From Desulfococcus sp041737845 (GTDB taxonomy: Bacteria > Desulfobacterota > Desulfobacteria > Desulfobacterales > Desulfococcaceae): DNA of 64,000 bases. The translations under genes and the position numbers were made by a program. Where the stretch lies: NCBI RefSeq assembly GCF_041737845.1, contig NZ_JBGSQX010000107.1:1-64000 (forward strand). The letters are read 5' to 3'. The notes under the pieces are model-generated. The model was not told the origin of the DNA. It ran no database searches and saw only the letters and a program-made list of their open reading frames with translations. Below are positions 43,683 to 55,000 of the stretch, one piece after another. Positions within the stretch are counted from its first letter, which is position 1. Every line of letters starts with the position of its first letter.

Positions 43683-44744
43683 ATGGTTTTTCATCAAAAA
43701 AAAGTCCGGGCACTGGGCCTCTCCTCGGGCGGCCTGGACAGCATCCTGTCCGCCCTGGTGTTGCGGGAACAGGGAATCGACGTGGCCTGGGTCAGCTTCG
43801 AAACCCCGTTCTTCTCATCCGACAAGGCACGGAAAGCCTCCGAGTCAACGGGCATCCCCCTGACGGTCAGAAACATCACCCCGATCTATGTGGAGATGCT
43901 CAGAGACCCCCGATGCGGTTACGGTCAACATATGAATCCCTGCCTCGATTGTCATGCCCTGATGTTCCAATTGGCCGGAGAGATGTTGCAGGCGGCCGGT
44001 TTCGATTTTCTGTTCAGCGGGGAGGTCGTGGGTCAGCGCCCCATGTCCCAGACCCGCTCCTCCTTGCGATACGTCGAAAAAAAGTCGGGTTTCGAGGGAT
44101 ATATCCTGCGCCCCCTCAGCGCCCAGCGGCTCCCTGAAACCATTCCCGAAATAAACGGGTGGATCCGCCGGGAGGCCCTCCACGGCATTGCCGGCCGGTC
44201 CCGGAAACCCCAGATCGCCCTGGCCAAACGGTTCAATGTCTCCGATTACCCCAATCCGGCGGGCGGATGTCTGCTGACGGAAAAGAACTACTGCGCGCGC
44301 CTCCAGGACCTCTTCGACCACGCGGAAACCTGCACGGAGGCCGAACTTCACCTTCTCAAGCATGGGCGTCACCTCCGCATCAGCCCCCGCACCAAGATCG
44401 TCACCGGCCGGGACCAGAAGGACAATGAGGCCATCATTCGACGCTACGACCCGGACAAGGATACGCTGATCCGGACGGTTCACATCCCCGGGCCCGTCGT
44501 GCTGGTGTGCGGCCCCGCGTCGAGAGACGAGGTTCTGGCTGCGGCATCCATATGTATCGGCTACAGCAGTGCCCCCCGGCACGCCGCCCAGGAGGTAAAC
44601 GTCATCCGCCCCGAAGGCGCCGAAACATTGCGCTGCGAGGGCCTTCCGCAGGATGAAATGCGCCCATGGATCATAACAGAGGCCGGGGGAGCCTTCTCCT
44701 CTCCCAAATCGTTTTTGCTTGACTTGATAGGCCTGATTCCTTAA
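43683..44744 (+). CDS. PP-loop (ThiI/MnmA-like) ATP pyrophosphatase
   Basis: A 353-residue protein. GLSSGGLDSILSALVL (residues about 12-27) is a PP-loop SGGxDS motif, and MNPCLDCHALMF holds two cysteines typical of tRNA thiolation enzymes. The middle contains NPAGGCLLTEKNY. The C-terminal 100 residues (DPDKDTLIRTVHIPGPVV onwards) are an uncharacterised accessory domain that resembles the NFACT/DUF814-like tail. A role in tRNA sulfuration is likely but the modified base is unknown. GGAAGG lies about 10 bases before the ATG. Confidence 0.78.
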   Translation: MVFHQKKVRALGLSSGGLDSILSALVLREQGIDVAWVSFETPFFSSDKARKASESTGIPLTVRNITPIYVEMLRDPRCGYGQHMNPCLDCHALMFQLAGEMLQAAGFDFLFSGEVVGQRPMSQTRSSLRYVEKKSGFEGYILRPLSAQRLPETIPEINGWIRREALHGIAGRSRKPQIALAKRFNVSDYPNPAGGCLLTEKNYCARLQDLFDHAETCTEAELHLLKHGRHLRISPRTKIVTGRDQKDNEAIIRRYDPDKDTLIRTVHIPGPVVLVCGPASRDEVLAAASICIGYSSAPRHAAQEVNVIRPEGAETLRCEGLPQDEMRPWIITEAGGAFSSPKSFLLDLIGLIP

Positions 44745-44828
44745 TTTAATTAATGGTACTTAACCCATTAACCCTGTCATGAACGCATTTTCATTACAAC
44801 CATTCAACCCCAAAAGGTAAACCATCAG

Positions 44829-45848
44829 ATGAGCTGGGACTGGGAAAAACTCAAAGAGCAGCAGCAGCGACGGGGCGACGGCGCTCCAAAAATGGATGAC
44901 CTGCTGAAAAAACTCAACACGATCAAAATTCCGGGCGGCCCGGTGATCATTGTCGTCGGGCTGGTTCTTTTCCTGGCATCGACCATGTTCTACACGGTCA
45001 AACCGAGCGAGGTCGGCGTGATTCAGCGCTTCGGCCGCTACGTCCGCACCACGCAGCCGGGGCTTCAGTTCAAGCTGCCCATGGGCATCGAAACAGTGCG
45101 GAAGGTCAACGTCCGGATGGTCAAGACCGAAGAATTCGGGGGAGGCGCATCGGCGGCAGTGCCGCGATTCAGTGGCGACCCCAGCACCGCCAGCCACATG
45201 CTGACCGGCGATCTGAACGTTGCCGTCGTTCCGTGGATCGTCCAGTACCGAATCAAAGATCCCTACAACTATCTGTTCAAGGTGAGGGACGTGCAGCAGC
45301 TCCTTCGGGACCTGTCCGAATCCTCCATGCGTCTCGTCGTCGGCGACCGGAGCATCGACGACATCATCAGCAAGCGGGATGAAATCGCCATTGCCTCCCA
45401 GGAGGCCCTCCAGCGGGAATTGGACCAGGCCGAGACGGGCATTCAGGTCGTCACCGTCGAGATGAAGAGAACCGACGTTCCCGAGCCTGTCCAGCCCTCC
45501 CTCAACGAAGTGAACCAGGCGACCCAGGAAAAGGAGCAGATGATCTACCAGGCCAAGGAGGATTACAACAAGGCCATTCCGGCGGCCAAGGGCGAAGCGG
45601 AAAGAACCATCCGGGCGGCCGAAGGATACTCGCTGGACCGAGTCAACCGGGCCAAGGGCGACGCGTCCCGGTTCACGGCGCTGTACGAAGAATATGCCAA
45701 GGCCAAGGATGTCACCCGCCGGCGGCTCTACCTGGAAACCATCAATGAACTCTACCCCAAACTCGAACACAAATACATCGTGGATGACGACCAGAAGAAC
45801 GTTCTTCCCTTGCTGAATTTAGGAAAACAGGACGGGGGTGTAAAATGA
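44829..45848 (+). CDS. hflK: HflK, FtsH modulator subunit
   Basis: A 339-residue band-7/SPFH membrane protein. A short hydrophilic N-terminus precedes a membrane helix (about 38-60), then an SPFH domain with VGVIQRFGRYV and a coiled coil with AKGEAERTIRAAEGY. With HflC it forms a large ring around FtsH and controls membrane protein degradation. HflC follows in an ATGA overlap. The ribosome binding site is distant. Confidence 0.94.
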   Translation: MSWDWEKLKEQQQRRGDGAPKMDDLLKKLNTIKIPGGPVIIVVGLVLFLASTMFYTVKPSEVGVIQRFGRYVRTTQPGLQFKLPMGIETVRKVNVRMVKTEEFGGGASAAVPRFSGDPSTASHMLTGDLNVAVVPWIVQYRIKDPYNYLFKVRDVQQLLRDLSESSMRLVVGDRSIDDIISKRDEIAIASQEALQRELDQAETGIQVVTVEMKRTDVPEPVQPSLNEVNQATQEKEQMIYQAKEDYNKAIPAAKGEAERTIRAAEGYSLDRVNRAKGDASRFTALYEEYAKAKDVTRRRLYLETINELYPKLEHKYIVDDDQKNVLPLLNLGKQDGGVK

Positions 45849-46807
45849 ACTCCAGAAATCTGATTATCGCGGCAGTGGCGGTGGTCGCCATGATTGCGTT
45901 CACTTCCGCCTATGTGGTCGATGAGAGCGAACAGGTCGTGATTACCCGGTTCGGCAAGATCATCGGCGAAGCCAAGACCACCCCCGGCCTGAAGTTCAAG
46001 ATGCCGTTTGTCGATCAGGCCAATTCCTTCCCGAAGCTCCTGATGCAGTGGGACGGCGATCCGGGACAGATCCCCACCAAGGAAAAAACCTACATCTGGG
46101 TGGATTCCTTTGCGAGATGGAAGATCGTCGATCCCATCAAATTTCTCCAGTCCGTCACCGACGTTTTCAACGCCAACGGCCGGCTTAACGACATCATCGA
46201 CCCGGCCGTCCGAAACGCCATCACCTCCTACAGGCTGATCGAGGCGGTGCGGACGAGCAACCGCCCGCTGTCATCTCTGGATTCGGGCTGGCAGGAACAG
46301 GGGGCGGAGGCGAGCAAACAGCGACAGCAGACCGAGATCACCATCGGCCGCAAAAAGCTGATCGAGGGCATCCTGAAGCAGGCACAGCCCAAGGTCGATC
46401 AATTCGGCATCGAGCTGGTTGACGTCCAGATCAAGCGGATCGACTATGTGGATACGGTAAGAAATTCGGTATACAACCGCATGATCGCCGAGCGAAAACA
46501 GATTGCCGAGAAGATTCGCTCGGAGGGAACGGGAGAGGCGCAGAAGATTCGGGGTCAAAAGGAGCGGGAACTGAAGCGGATCACCTCCGAAGCCTACAAG
46601 ACCGCGGAAGAAATCAAAGGAGGGGCGGATGCCGAGGCCACCAAGCTCTATGCGGATGCATTCGGCATCGATCCCGATTTTTATTCTTTCGTTCAGACAC
46701 TGGAGGTTTACGGCACTGCTCTGGAACAGAACAGCTCCATCATCATGTCGACGGACTCCGACTTCCTGAAATACCTGAAGCGATACCTCGACCCGGCTCA
46801 CCCCTGA
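45845..46807 (+). CDS. hflC: HflC, FtsH modulator subunit
   Basis: A 320-residue band-7/SPFH protein. One N-terminal membrane helix (residues 6-24), then EQVVITRFGKIIGEA and a coiled coil with RSEGTGEAQKIRGQKEREL. DPDFYSFVQTLEVY is the typical C-terminal element. The start overlaps the hflK stop (ATGA), with GGGGG just before. A strong terminator follows at 46811-46850. Confidence 0.95.
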   Translation: MNSRNLIIAAVAVVAMIAFTSAYVVDESEQVVITRFGKIIGEAKTTPGLKFKMPFVDQANSFPKLLMQWDGDPGQIPTKEKTYIWVDSFARWKIVDPIKFLQSVTDVFNANGRLNDIIDPAVRNAITSYRLIEAVRTSNRPLSSLDSGWQEQGAEASKQRQQTEITIGRKKLIEGILKQAQPKVDQFGIELVDVQIKRIDYVDTVRNSVYNRMIAERKQIAEKIRSEGTGEAQKIRGQKERELKRITSEAYKTAEEIKGGADAEATKLYADAFGIDPDFYSFVQTLEVYGTALEQNSSIIMSTDSDFLKYLKRYLDPAHP

Positions 46808-46810
46808 AAA

Positions 46811-46850
46811 ATGGAAAAAGCACCTGGCGTACGTCGGGTGCTTTTTCCAT
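46811..46850. terminator. Terminator after hflC
   Basis: A perfect 14-base stem: ATGGAAAAAGCACC (46811-46824) and GGTGCTTTTTCCAT (46837-46850). It serves hflC on the plus strand and lies just beyond the end of the bS22-like gene on the minus strand, so it is probably bidirectional. Confidence 0.85.
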
Positions 46851-46875
46851 TCTTACCGCCAGGCGAAGGCTGGGT

Positions 46876-46974
46876 TTATTTGCCTTTTCTCCGCTGATGT
46901 CGCGTACGAGCCAACAGTTTTCTATGTTTATGTTTTCGCATTTTCTTTCTACGCTTTTTAATGACACTGCCCAA
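46876..46974 (-). CDS. bS22-like AURKAIP1/COX24-domain small protein
   Basis: A 32-residue, very basic protein: after the start it reads GSVIKKRRKKMRKHKHRKLL and ends RHQRRKGK. This matches the AURKAIP1/COX24 domain of bacterial small-subunit ribosomal protein bS22 and its relatives, which bind the decoding side of the 30S subunit. The start must be TTG at 46974, with GGGGGTGAT in place as ribosome binding site; the first in-frame ATG would cut the conserved GSVIKKRRKK. Convergent with hflC and sharing its terminator. Confidence 0.85.
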   Translation of the reverse strand: MGSVIKKRRKKMRKHKHRKLLARTRHQRRKGK

Positions 46975-47081
46975 CAGATCACCCCCTGTTCCATCAGTAT
47001 TTTTTTACGCTAAACGATTTTTGTTATCATTTATTCATACCGGATGTCCACAACTTTATCAGCTAATTTGGAAGCCAGTCA

Positions 47082-47660
47082 ATGACGGAAACGTCTTCCC
47101 TGAAGCAGCCCGTGGATCGAAGCCACCTGGCCATGTTCAACCAGGACGAGCTCCGGCTCGTCAACGATACCGTATCCACGGCCGAGGATCTCGTGAGCAA
47201 TCATTATAAGATGTCCGCCTCCCAGTGGCAGCGGTTGCGCTACGACATCAAGACCCTGAAACACCTCCATGAGGATGAAATCGTCGAGGGGCCATTTGCC
47301 CAGGTCATCCGTTACGAAGCCAAGCGCGATGACACCGCCCTGGGCTCGTCGACCTACGATTTCTATAAGATCTGCCTTCAGGACCATGCCATTCTGAGGG
47401 CAATCGGGCAATCCGCCGGCCTCACGCTGTTCCCCTTCTGCCTCTATATCGTAACCCACGAACTGATCCACATCGTCCGATTCTGCAGATTCCTCCAGAG
47501 CTTTGATGCTTCCCATGATGAAAAGATGGCCGAAGAGATCCGCGTCCACCAGCACACCCGCGAAATTCTGGAGGACCTTCAGGTTCCCGGCAAAAAAGAG
47601 GTCTTACGCTTTTATCGCCGGTGGTGCGGGAATTGCGATCCGGTGGACATGCTTCGATGA
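47082..47660 (+). CDS. Protein with an HExxH zinc motif, unassigned
   Basis: A 192-residue soluble protein. The middle part has IVTHELIHIVRF, an HExxH motif as in zinc metallopeptidases, inside an otherwise helical sequence. The C-terminus ends RRWCGNCDPVDMLR with a CxxC pair. No known family recognised; the size fits a small gluzincin-like or regulatory protein. GGAAG seven bases before ATG 47082. The following gene is the FmdB-type zinc ribbon protein after 144 bases. Confidence 0.6.
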   Translation: MTETSSLKQPVDRSHLAMFNQDELRLVNDTVSTAEDLVSNHYKMSASQWQRLRYDIKTLKHLHEDEIVEGPFAQVIRYEAKRDDTALGSSTYDFYKICLQDHAILRAIGQSAGLTLFPFCLYIVTHELIHIVRFCRFLQSFDASHDEKMAEEIRVHQHTREILEDLQVPGKKEVLRFYRRWCGNCDPVDMLR

Positions 47661-47804
47661 TCCCCTGTTTTTTGGCCCCTCCGAAAAAAAATGCCGCAAT
47701 CTTGACATCCCCCAAACGTGCTCTATATTTGGCATGCTTCAGCGCAACAAAGTGTTTTTCGGGAACTTTTTTGGAGCAACAAGAAAAGAGGAGGCCACGA
47801 CGAA

Positions 47805-48089
47805 ATGCCGATTTACGAGTACAAGTGCGAACAATGTGGAAAGGTCGAGGAGGTTTTGCAGAAAATATCTGAAGATCCTTTAGCCACGTGTGGGCACTGT
47901 TCAGGGAGACTTCAAAAATTGATTTCCAGCAGCACCTTCCATCTCAAGGGTTCCGGATGGTACGTTACGGATTACGCGCAGAAGGCCAAGTCCGACGCCA
48001 AATCGGAAGCACCCAAGCCCCAGACAAGTGAAGCCAAATCATCCGCGTCCGATGCATCCAAGGCGTCTTCTTCGGATACGTCCGCCTGA
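47805..48089 (+). CDS. FmdB-family zinc ribbon protein
   Basis: A 94-residue protein. MPIYEYKCEQCGKVEE and CGHCSGRLQKLISS give the four-cysteine zinc ribbon of the FmdB/CxxC family; the tail is Ser/Ala/Lys-rich and low in complexity. Most relatives are of unknown role, often called regulatory. GAGGAGG lies upstream of ATG 47805; an open frame to 47718 is not used because MPIYEYKC is the invariable start. Confidence 0.88.
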   Translation: MPIYEYKCEQCGKVEEVLQKISEDPLATCGHCSGRLQKLISSSTFHLKGSGWYVTDYAQKAKSDAKSEAPKPQTSEAKSSASDASKASSSDTSA

Positions 48090-48263
48090 AATGGAGCGGT
48101 CTTTCAGCCGCCCGCTTCAGGGATCAGGCGATGAAACGCAGGCCGCGGGGGTAGCGGCGGACGGGTATCCAGGCGCACTTTAAATTTTTCGAATCTTTCT
48201 TTACAAAAAAAAATGCGTGATTATCGTTTTCATCAAAAATTGAGGAAAGCGAGTCGGGCTTTG

Positions 48264-48278
48264 TTACAGGTTCTGTAA
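48264..48278. promoter_or_regulatory. Inverted repeat upstream of groES
   Basis: TTACAG-GTT-CTGTAA, a perfect six-base inverted repeat, directly before a TATACT that could be a -10 box (48279-48284). No CIRCE element (TTAGCACTC-N9-GAGTGCTAA) is found, so heat-shock control is not of the HrcA type. Confidence 0.4.
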
Positions 48279-48336
48279 TATACTATTATCCCTAACTAAT
48301 ATTAAATCCACGACCAAACCCAAAGGAGAATGAACA

Positions 48337-48624
48337 ATGAAGTTGAAACCCTTGCAGGATCGAATTCTGGTTCAGCGTGTTGAGGAAGAAAACAAGACCA
48401 AGGGCGGAATCATCATTCCGGACACGGCCAAAGAAAAACCCGCTGAAGGCAAGGTGATTGCTGTTGGCAACGGCAAGATCGGCGAAGACGGCAAACGAAT
48501 CGCCATCGAGCTCAAGGTGGGGGATCGGGTGCTTTTTGGAAAATATTCCGGTACGGAAGTCAAGGTGGACGGTGAAGAATACCTGATCATGCGCGAAGAC
48601 GATGTTCTGGGCATCATCGAATAA
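48337..48624 (+). CDS. groES: Co-chaperonin GroES
   Basis: A 95-residue co-chaperonin. MKLKPLQDRILVQRVEEE at the start, the mobile loop KTKGGIIIPDTAKEKP, and VLFGKYSGTEVKVDG are all present; length is normal. It caps the GroEL ring. AAAGGAG sits at good spacing before ATG 48337. groEL follows after 60 bases. Confidence 0.97.
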   Translation: MKLKPLQDRILVQRVEEENKTKGGIIIPDTAKEKPAEGKVIAVGNGKIGEDGKRIAIELKVGDRVLFGKYSGTEVKVDGEEYLIMREDDVLGIIE

Positions 48625-48684
48625 TCCGGCACACCAAAAACAACACAAAAGAGACTTATTTAAGCATACGGAGGTAGTTGAAAG

Positions 48685-50334
<1,650 letters not shown>

Positions 50335-50365
50335 TCCTCCCCACCGCATGAACCGATAGAGATAG

Positions 50366-50403
50366 GCCCCTGCGTCAGGATTCGGCGCAGGGGCTTTTTT
50401 TTT
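50366..50403 (+). terminator. Rho-independent terminator after groEL
   Basis: GCCCCTGCG (50366-50374) pairs with CGCAGGGGC (50386-50394), followed by nine Ts (50395-50403). Confidence 0.92.
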
Positions 50404-50682
50404 GCCGCCCCTTCCGCTCCCCGAGGTTTCCAACCCCTGCGGAAATTCAGGCGCTCCCCTCCGGCGCGCTCTGTAAAAAATCCCTGAAATCCTCCCGCCA
50501 AGGTCCGGGGTTTCCGCGGGCACCGCTCAACATCCGCCGTGAAACCGGACCCCCTCCCGCCATGCAAAAAAAATGAAATGGTTGCTTGACAAACATCCTC
50601 CAAGCTGTGTAAGCATCTATAATATGTGTTATAAGGTTATCCAGGTGTTATTACCCGTCAAAGACAATCAAGGAGCAAGGTG

Positions 50683-51717
50683 ATGAAAAAAAAATGGAAA
50701 ATCAAAATGACCCTGATGCTCATGCTGCTTTGGTCATTCTCGCCGGTTGCAATCAACGCGGCAGACGAAAAAAACATCGTTCAGGATGAGACCGGAACCT
50801 ATTATGTTGTTCAGAAGGGAGACACTTTATGGGATATTTCAAATTTTTTTCTCCAGTCTCCCTGGTACTGGCCGGAGATCTGGTCGGTCAACAGCCAGAT
50901 CCCCATCCTGAACCCCCACCTCATCTTCCCCGGACAACGCCTGCGGCTCTTTGGCTGGAAAGAGGCGCCTGAAGTCCTGTCACTGCCTGGAGCACCTGCG
51001 GAGCCCCCGCAGATCGCCGCCCTCCGGTATTATCATTACCCCCTGATCAACCGCATCGGCTTTATCCAGAAAGACCCCGAAAAATCCAAGGGCGTCATTT
51101 TCAAGGTCCGTGACGACAAGGAAATGATCAGCATGGACGACGTCGTCTATATTCATGAATCCGGCGAAAAGCCTTTGGTGCCAGGCGATCTGTTGAGCAT
51201 CTTCCGGCCTTCGGTCCCCATCTACGACCGTGAGAAGGAAACCCTTTTGGGGATCCAGCACCTGATCACCGGTACCGTTGAAATCACCGAGAAGATGGAC
51301 GGCTATACCGTCGGCATCGTGACACAATCCTTTCGGGTTATTCGCATCGGCGATCAGCTCATGGACCGTGAGGAGCGCACCGCGGACATTCCTCTCACCG
51401 ACGGCACGCCCGGGCTTTCCGCCAGGATCATCACCTCCGAGGAGCGTACCTACATCATGGGGGAACACGATATCGCCTTTATCGACAAGGGGGAACAGGA
51501 CGGTGTTCGCACCGGCCAGGAATACAGCATCTTCGAGGTGGAGCGCGTCTCCCCCCCCAATGGCTCCGGAAAGGAGAAAGCAAGTGACATCGTCGTTCCC
51601 ATCGAGGTGGGCAAGGTTCTGGTATTGCTGACCCGCCCCACGACCGCGACCTGCCTTATCACCTATTCCGAGAGAAGCCTTCAGTCCGGCCTCACCGTCG
51701 ATTTTCCGGGGAACTAG
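50683..51717 (+). CDS. Secreted LysM-domain protein
   Basis: A 344-residue exported protein. A basic N-terminus and hydrophobic stretch (to about residue 27, ending INAAD) form a signal peptide. A LysM domain follows with YYVVQKGDTLWDISNFFL and NPHLIFPGQRLRLFG, which binds peptidoglycan. The remaining 240 residues contain FIQKDPEKSKGVIF and similar blocks seen in LysM proteins of Deltaproteobacteria, of unknown role. AGGAG precedes ATG 50683 (a GTG lies directly before it at 50680). A TTGACA at 50586 and TATAAT at 50618 are 26 bases apart, so the promoter is uncertain. Hairpin 51754-51776 probably terminates it. Confidence 0.85.
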   Translation: MKKKWKIKMTLMLMLLWSFSPVAINAADEKNIVQDETGTYYVVQKGDTLWDISNFFLQSPWYWPEIWSVNSQIPILNPHLIFPGQRLRLFGWKEAPEVLSLPGAPAEPPQIAALRYYHYPLINRIGFIQKDPEKSKGVIFKVRDDKEMISMDDVVYIHESGEKPLVPGDLLSIFRPSVPIYDREKETLLGIQHLITGTVEITEKMDGYTVGIVTQSFRVIRIGDQLMDREERTADIPLTDGTPGLSARIITSEERTYIMGEHDIAFIDKGEQDGVRTGQEYSIFEVERVSPPNGSGKEKASDIVVPIEVGKVLVLLTRPTTATCLITYSERSLQSGLTVDFPGN

Positions 51718-51753
51718 CCTCACCGGCGCATCACCCGCCACCCCATGCGCCAT

Positions 51754-51776
51754 GCCCGGAGAGCTCCTCTCCGGGC
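51754..51776 (+). terminator. Hairpin after the LysM gene
   Basis: GCCCGGAGAG and CTCTCCGGGC form a perfect 10-base stem around CTC, followed by AGTTGTTCTCTT, a weak U-run. It lies 37 bases after the stop. Confidence 0.7.
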
Positions 51777-51986
51777 AGTTGTTCTCTTCAGCGATCCGCC
51801 GCTCCCTCGATCTACCCCTCCCCGCCCGACCCCCGCCAATGGCGGCGGCGTCCGGCGCAGGGTCTCCCCTATGACATCGACGCCCTTCCCCCAGAGGCAT
51901 GGCATCCGTCGCGCCGGGGTCCGGGGTCCGCAGCGACCCGCCATCTTTCGGCATCATGCGCGCCGATACGCATCCGCCCGGAACAG

Positions 51987-52015
51987 CAAGGGCCCGGACG
52001 GTGTCCGAGCCCTTG
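51987..52015. terminator. Hairpin after pilY1
   Basis: CAAGGGC-C-CGGAC, loop GGT, GTCCG-A-GCCCTTG, one mismatch. It lies 37 bases beyond the pilY1 stop on the minus strand. There is no T-run in either direction, so it may be an mRNA-stabilising hairpin rather than an intrinsic terminator. The rest of the 51718-52051 interval shows no gene. Confidence 0.5.
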
Positions 52016-52051
52016 GGTTGCATTGCGCGGCCTTTCAGCCGCAACCGGTGA

Positions 52052-55000
52052 TTAAAAAATCTCCCGCCAGGACCGCATGAAGACCTTCGACCCCCAATCC
52101 TCCGAGGCCACCCCTGCGGCGGCGTTGTTGTAACCCGCCCCGCCATAGGACTTCAGCAGGCCGTTGGTGGTTTTGATGTAGACATGCTCGTCATCAACGA
52201 TGGGCGAAACCCGCCCGCTCCCGGTCGGCAGGGGGATTTTACTCAACGGGGCCGGCGTGCTGTCGGGCGTCTCCAGCTTTGTACTGAAGGCATACAGGTT
52301 CCCGGTGTTGTCGCCGCCGGCGGCGCAGGGGTCCTCCGAGGTTGCCGTGGTCGTGCCGAAATAGACCTGGCCCGCCGCGACGAATGCAGAGGTGTATACC
52401 CGTTCCTGGGCGTCCAGGGTATAAGACCAGTCGAGGCTCGCCCCATCTTTGGTATCCAGGTAGGCATAGAATTTATAGCTGAAGCTGTCATCCGTCGCGG
52501 CGTCTCCCCCCGTGCCGAAGAGGATCCGCACGCCGTCCTCCTCCACCACTACTGCCGGGGATCCGTAGATGCCTCTTTCGGCATCCCGTTCGCTGCCGTT
52601 GATCACGCTGTCCGAGGGACTCGCGATGTTGGAGATATCGACGCGGTACATATAGCCCTTGTCGGTGCCCACATAGAAGCGGTCGGCAAATCCGTCGCCG
52701 TCCGAATCGACGAGGGCGGGCTGCCCGCTGCCGATGCCGCCCATGCCCTCCGAACCCGCGGCGTCCAGGGTCATTTTCGCGCCGCCCACGAGCGTGCCGT
52801 CCGCCACATCCACCATATAGACGCCGGGATGCTCGCCGGGGTCGGTATAGCCGGAGACCCAGAAGGAGACCCACTTGGCGCCGCCCCCGGAATCCTTGAC
52901 CATGCCGATGGAAGGAGATGACTGGCTGCGGAACAGGCCGGGGTCGCCGAATTCCCAGAGCAGCGTCGGCAGCTCGGGCTCGGTCACATCCAGGCAGGTG
53001 ATCATGTGTCCGCCGCTCCCCTGGGCGAAAATCAGGACCGTCCGCCAGGACCCCCCGATGTAAACGTCGGATATGGCGGGGGAGGCATCCACCAGGGCCT
53101 TGCTCAAATCCTGCTTGGAGTAGTTGTTTTTCATTTTCGAGACCAGGTTGCCGGGGATATACGCCCAGAGTTCTTCCCCCGTGCCGTACTGGGCCGTCGA
53201 CGATGCCTCTCCGGACCAGACGAAGTGCCCCCGCTCCTCCTTCTGCGTGGTCTTCTTATTGTCTTCCCAACTGAACGTTCCGCCGTCGAAGGCGTGGAGC
53301 ATCCCGTCGAGGGACCCGACGAATACCGTCACCTTCCGATTCTTATGGGTCGCCGCAAAGGTCGAGGTGTTGTTCGGATCGGGATCGTAAAATGAGCTTT
53401 TCAGGTCGCTTGAAAATTCTTCCACATAATACCATGCAGGGATCCCGGGCGGGGTCATAACGGCGGCGGCCGAGTGGTCGACGGGCCCCAGGGGCCAGGT
53501 CCGCTCGGTGCCGTCGTCCTTGAACCCGAGGACCCATTTGATCAACTTTTCCTTGTTGATTCCCGTTCCGCCGATGTTCAGGAGGGCATCCGTCACCTTT
53601 GCGTTGCCGGTGCCCAGGATCTCCGGCGTCCCGACGGTGGTCTCATAGGAGGTGTAGGTCAGGACGATCCCGGTATCCGCCTTGGGCGGATGGCTGAAAT
53701 GAATCTCGTACGCCCCGGTAAACCGGTTGACTTTTCCGCTGGCGCCGGGGGTCTCTGTGTCCAGGACATCGTTGGTATAGACATCCTTCAGCGTCTCGGA
53801 CCGGATGATCCCCTCCTCGTCCTCCGTCTGGGCGCCGACGACGAAGGTTCCGTCCAGGACGGGATAGTTCTCGATGGTCCCGGTGAAATCCTTGGTTGTC
53901 CCGTCCACGCCGTCCGTGATGGTGACGGTATGGACGGCTGCCGTCATGTTCGGGAAATAGATCGTCCGGGGATCGGACGTCAGGTCTCTGTTCTTCAGCA
54001 CCTGGCCGGCATCCCATTTGACGTTGGCGCCGTCGGTGCCTAAAGTTGTCTCGAGGGTGTCCGGGTCGTAGATCTGAACGGCCTTCAGATGCCCCCGCAG
54101 CTCGGGATCGCTCATCCAGGCGTTATCCAGCGGATCGGGGGTTTCGTAACTTCCCGAGTAGATGAGATTCGTCTGGATGATGGGCGAGGAGCGGGAGAAG
54201 AAGGCATGCCGGGCCACCGTCCCATTGAGCTTCACGTCGAGGACCACGGGAGCGCACAGTTCGCTTTCGCTCCGGAGCTCCGCTTTCCACAGCAGGTCCC
54301 GACCGACATTGTTTCCGGCCACCAGGTCGATCTCGGCCTTGCGGTAGGTATAGGCCGGATAGCCGGCTTTCCAGGTACCGGCGAGGTTCTCGCTCTGGCT
54401 GATATTCGGCTCGCCCTCCGTCAGGCTCGGACCGCCGTCTTCGTCGGTGAAGCTGTAAACGGTGACCCATGGGTTTTCCTCGGTGCCGATCTTGTACCAG
54501 ATAGGTTTTTTCGCGCCGACCTCATCGAGCAGATAATTGCCTTCGGCATCCTTTTCGTAGTTGACGGAATAAAAGTAATCGATGCCGGTGACCCCTGGAC
54601 AGGGCATGGCGTCTTCGACCTCGAATTCGATCCGGGTATAGAAGGCGTCGTCATCGGCCGGGCTGATGGTCTTGGTCTGCTTGAGGCTTGCCATCCCGCC
54701 GGTTATGCGCTCGATGAGGAAAACCAAGTCGTTGAAGTCGAAGTCGTTGGTCGATGTCCCGTCCAGCTTGGTGTCGTCAAACCCCAATATCCAGGCATTG
54801 GGCGTGTTATTGGGCGCCCCCAGGATGGCATGAATGGACGGACGGCCCGCGACCATCTGCAGCTCGACCTCGTTGAAACCCGCGGGGTCACCGGTCGCGG
54901 GATCCCGAAATTCATATCCGTAAAGGGCCTTCAGACGGTCGATGGCGGCCTGGTCCATCCATCCCTGCGTATGACAGGCCGCGCCCGCCGCTGAGCAGTC

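Noticed and set aside
48090..48336. CIRCE heat-shock operator
   Set aside because: The TTAGCACTC and GAGTGCTAA arms are absent upstream of groES.
50586..50623. TTGACA and a perfect TATAAT before the LysM gene
   Set aside because: The two boxes are 26 bases apart, too far for one sigma-70 promoter; either may be real with another partner, so no promoter was annotated.
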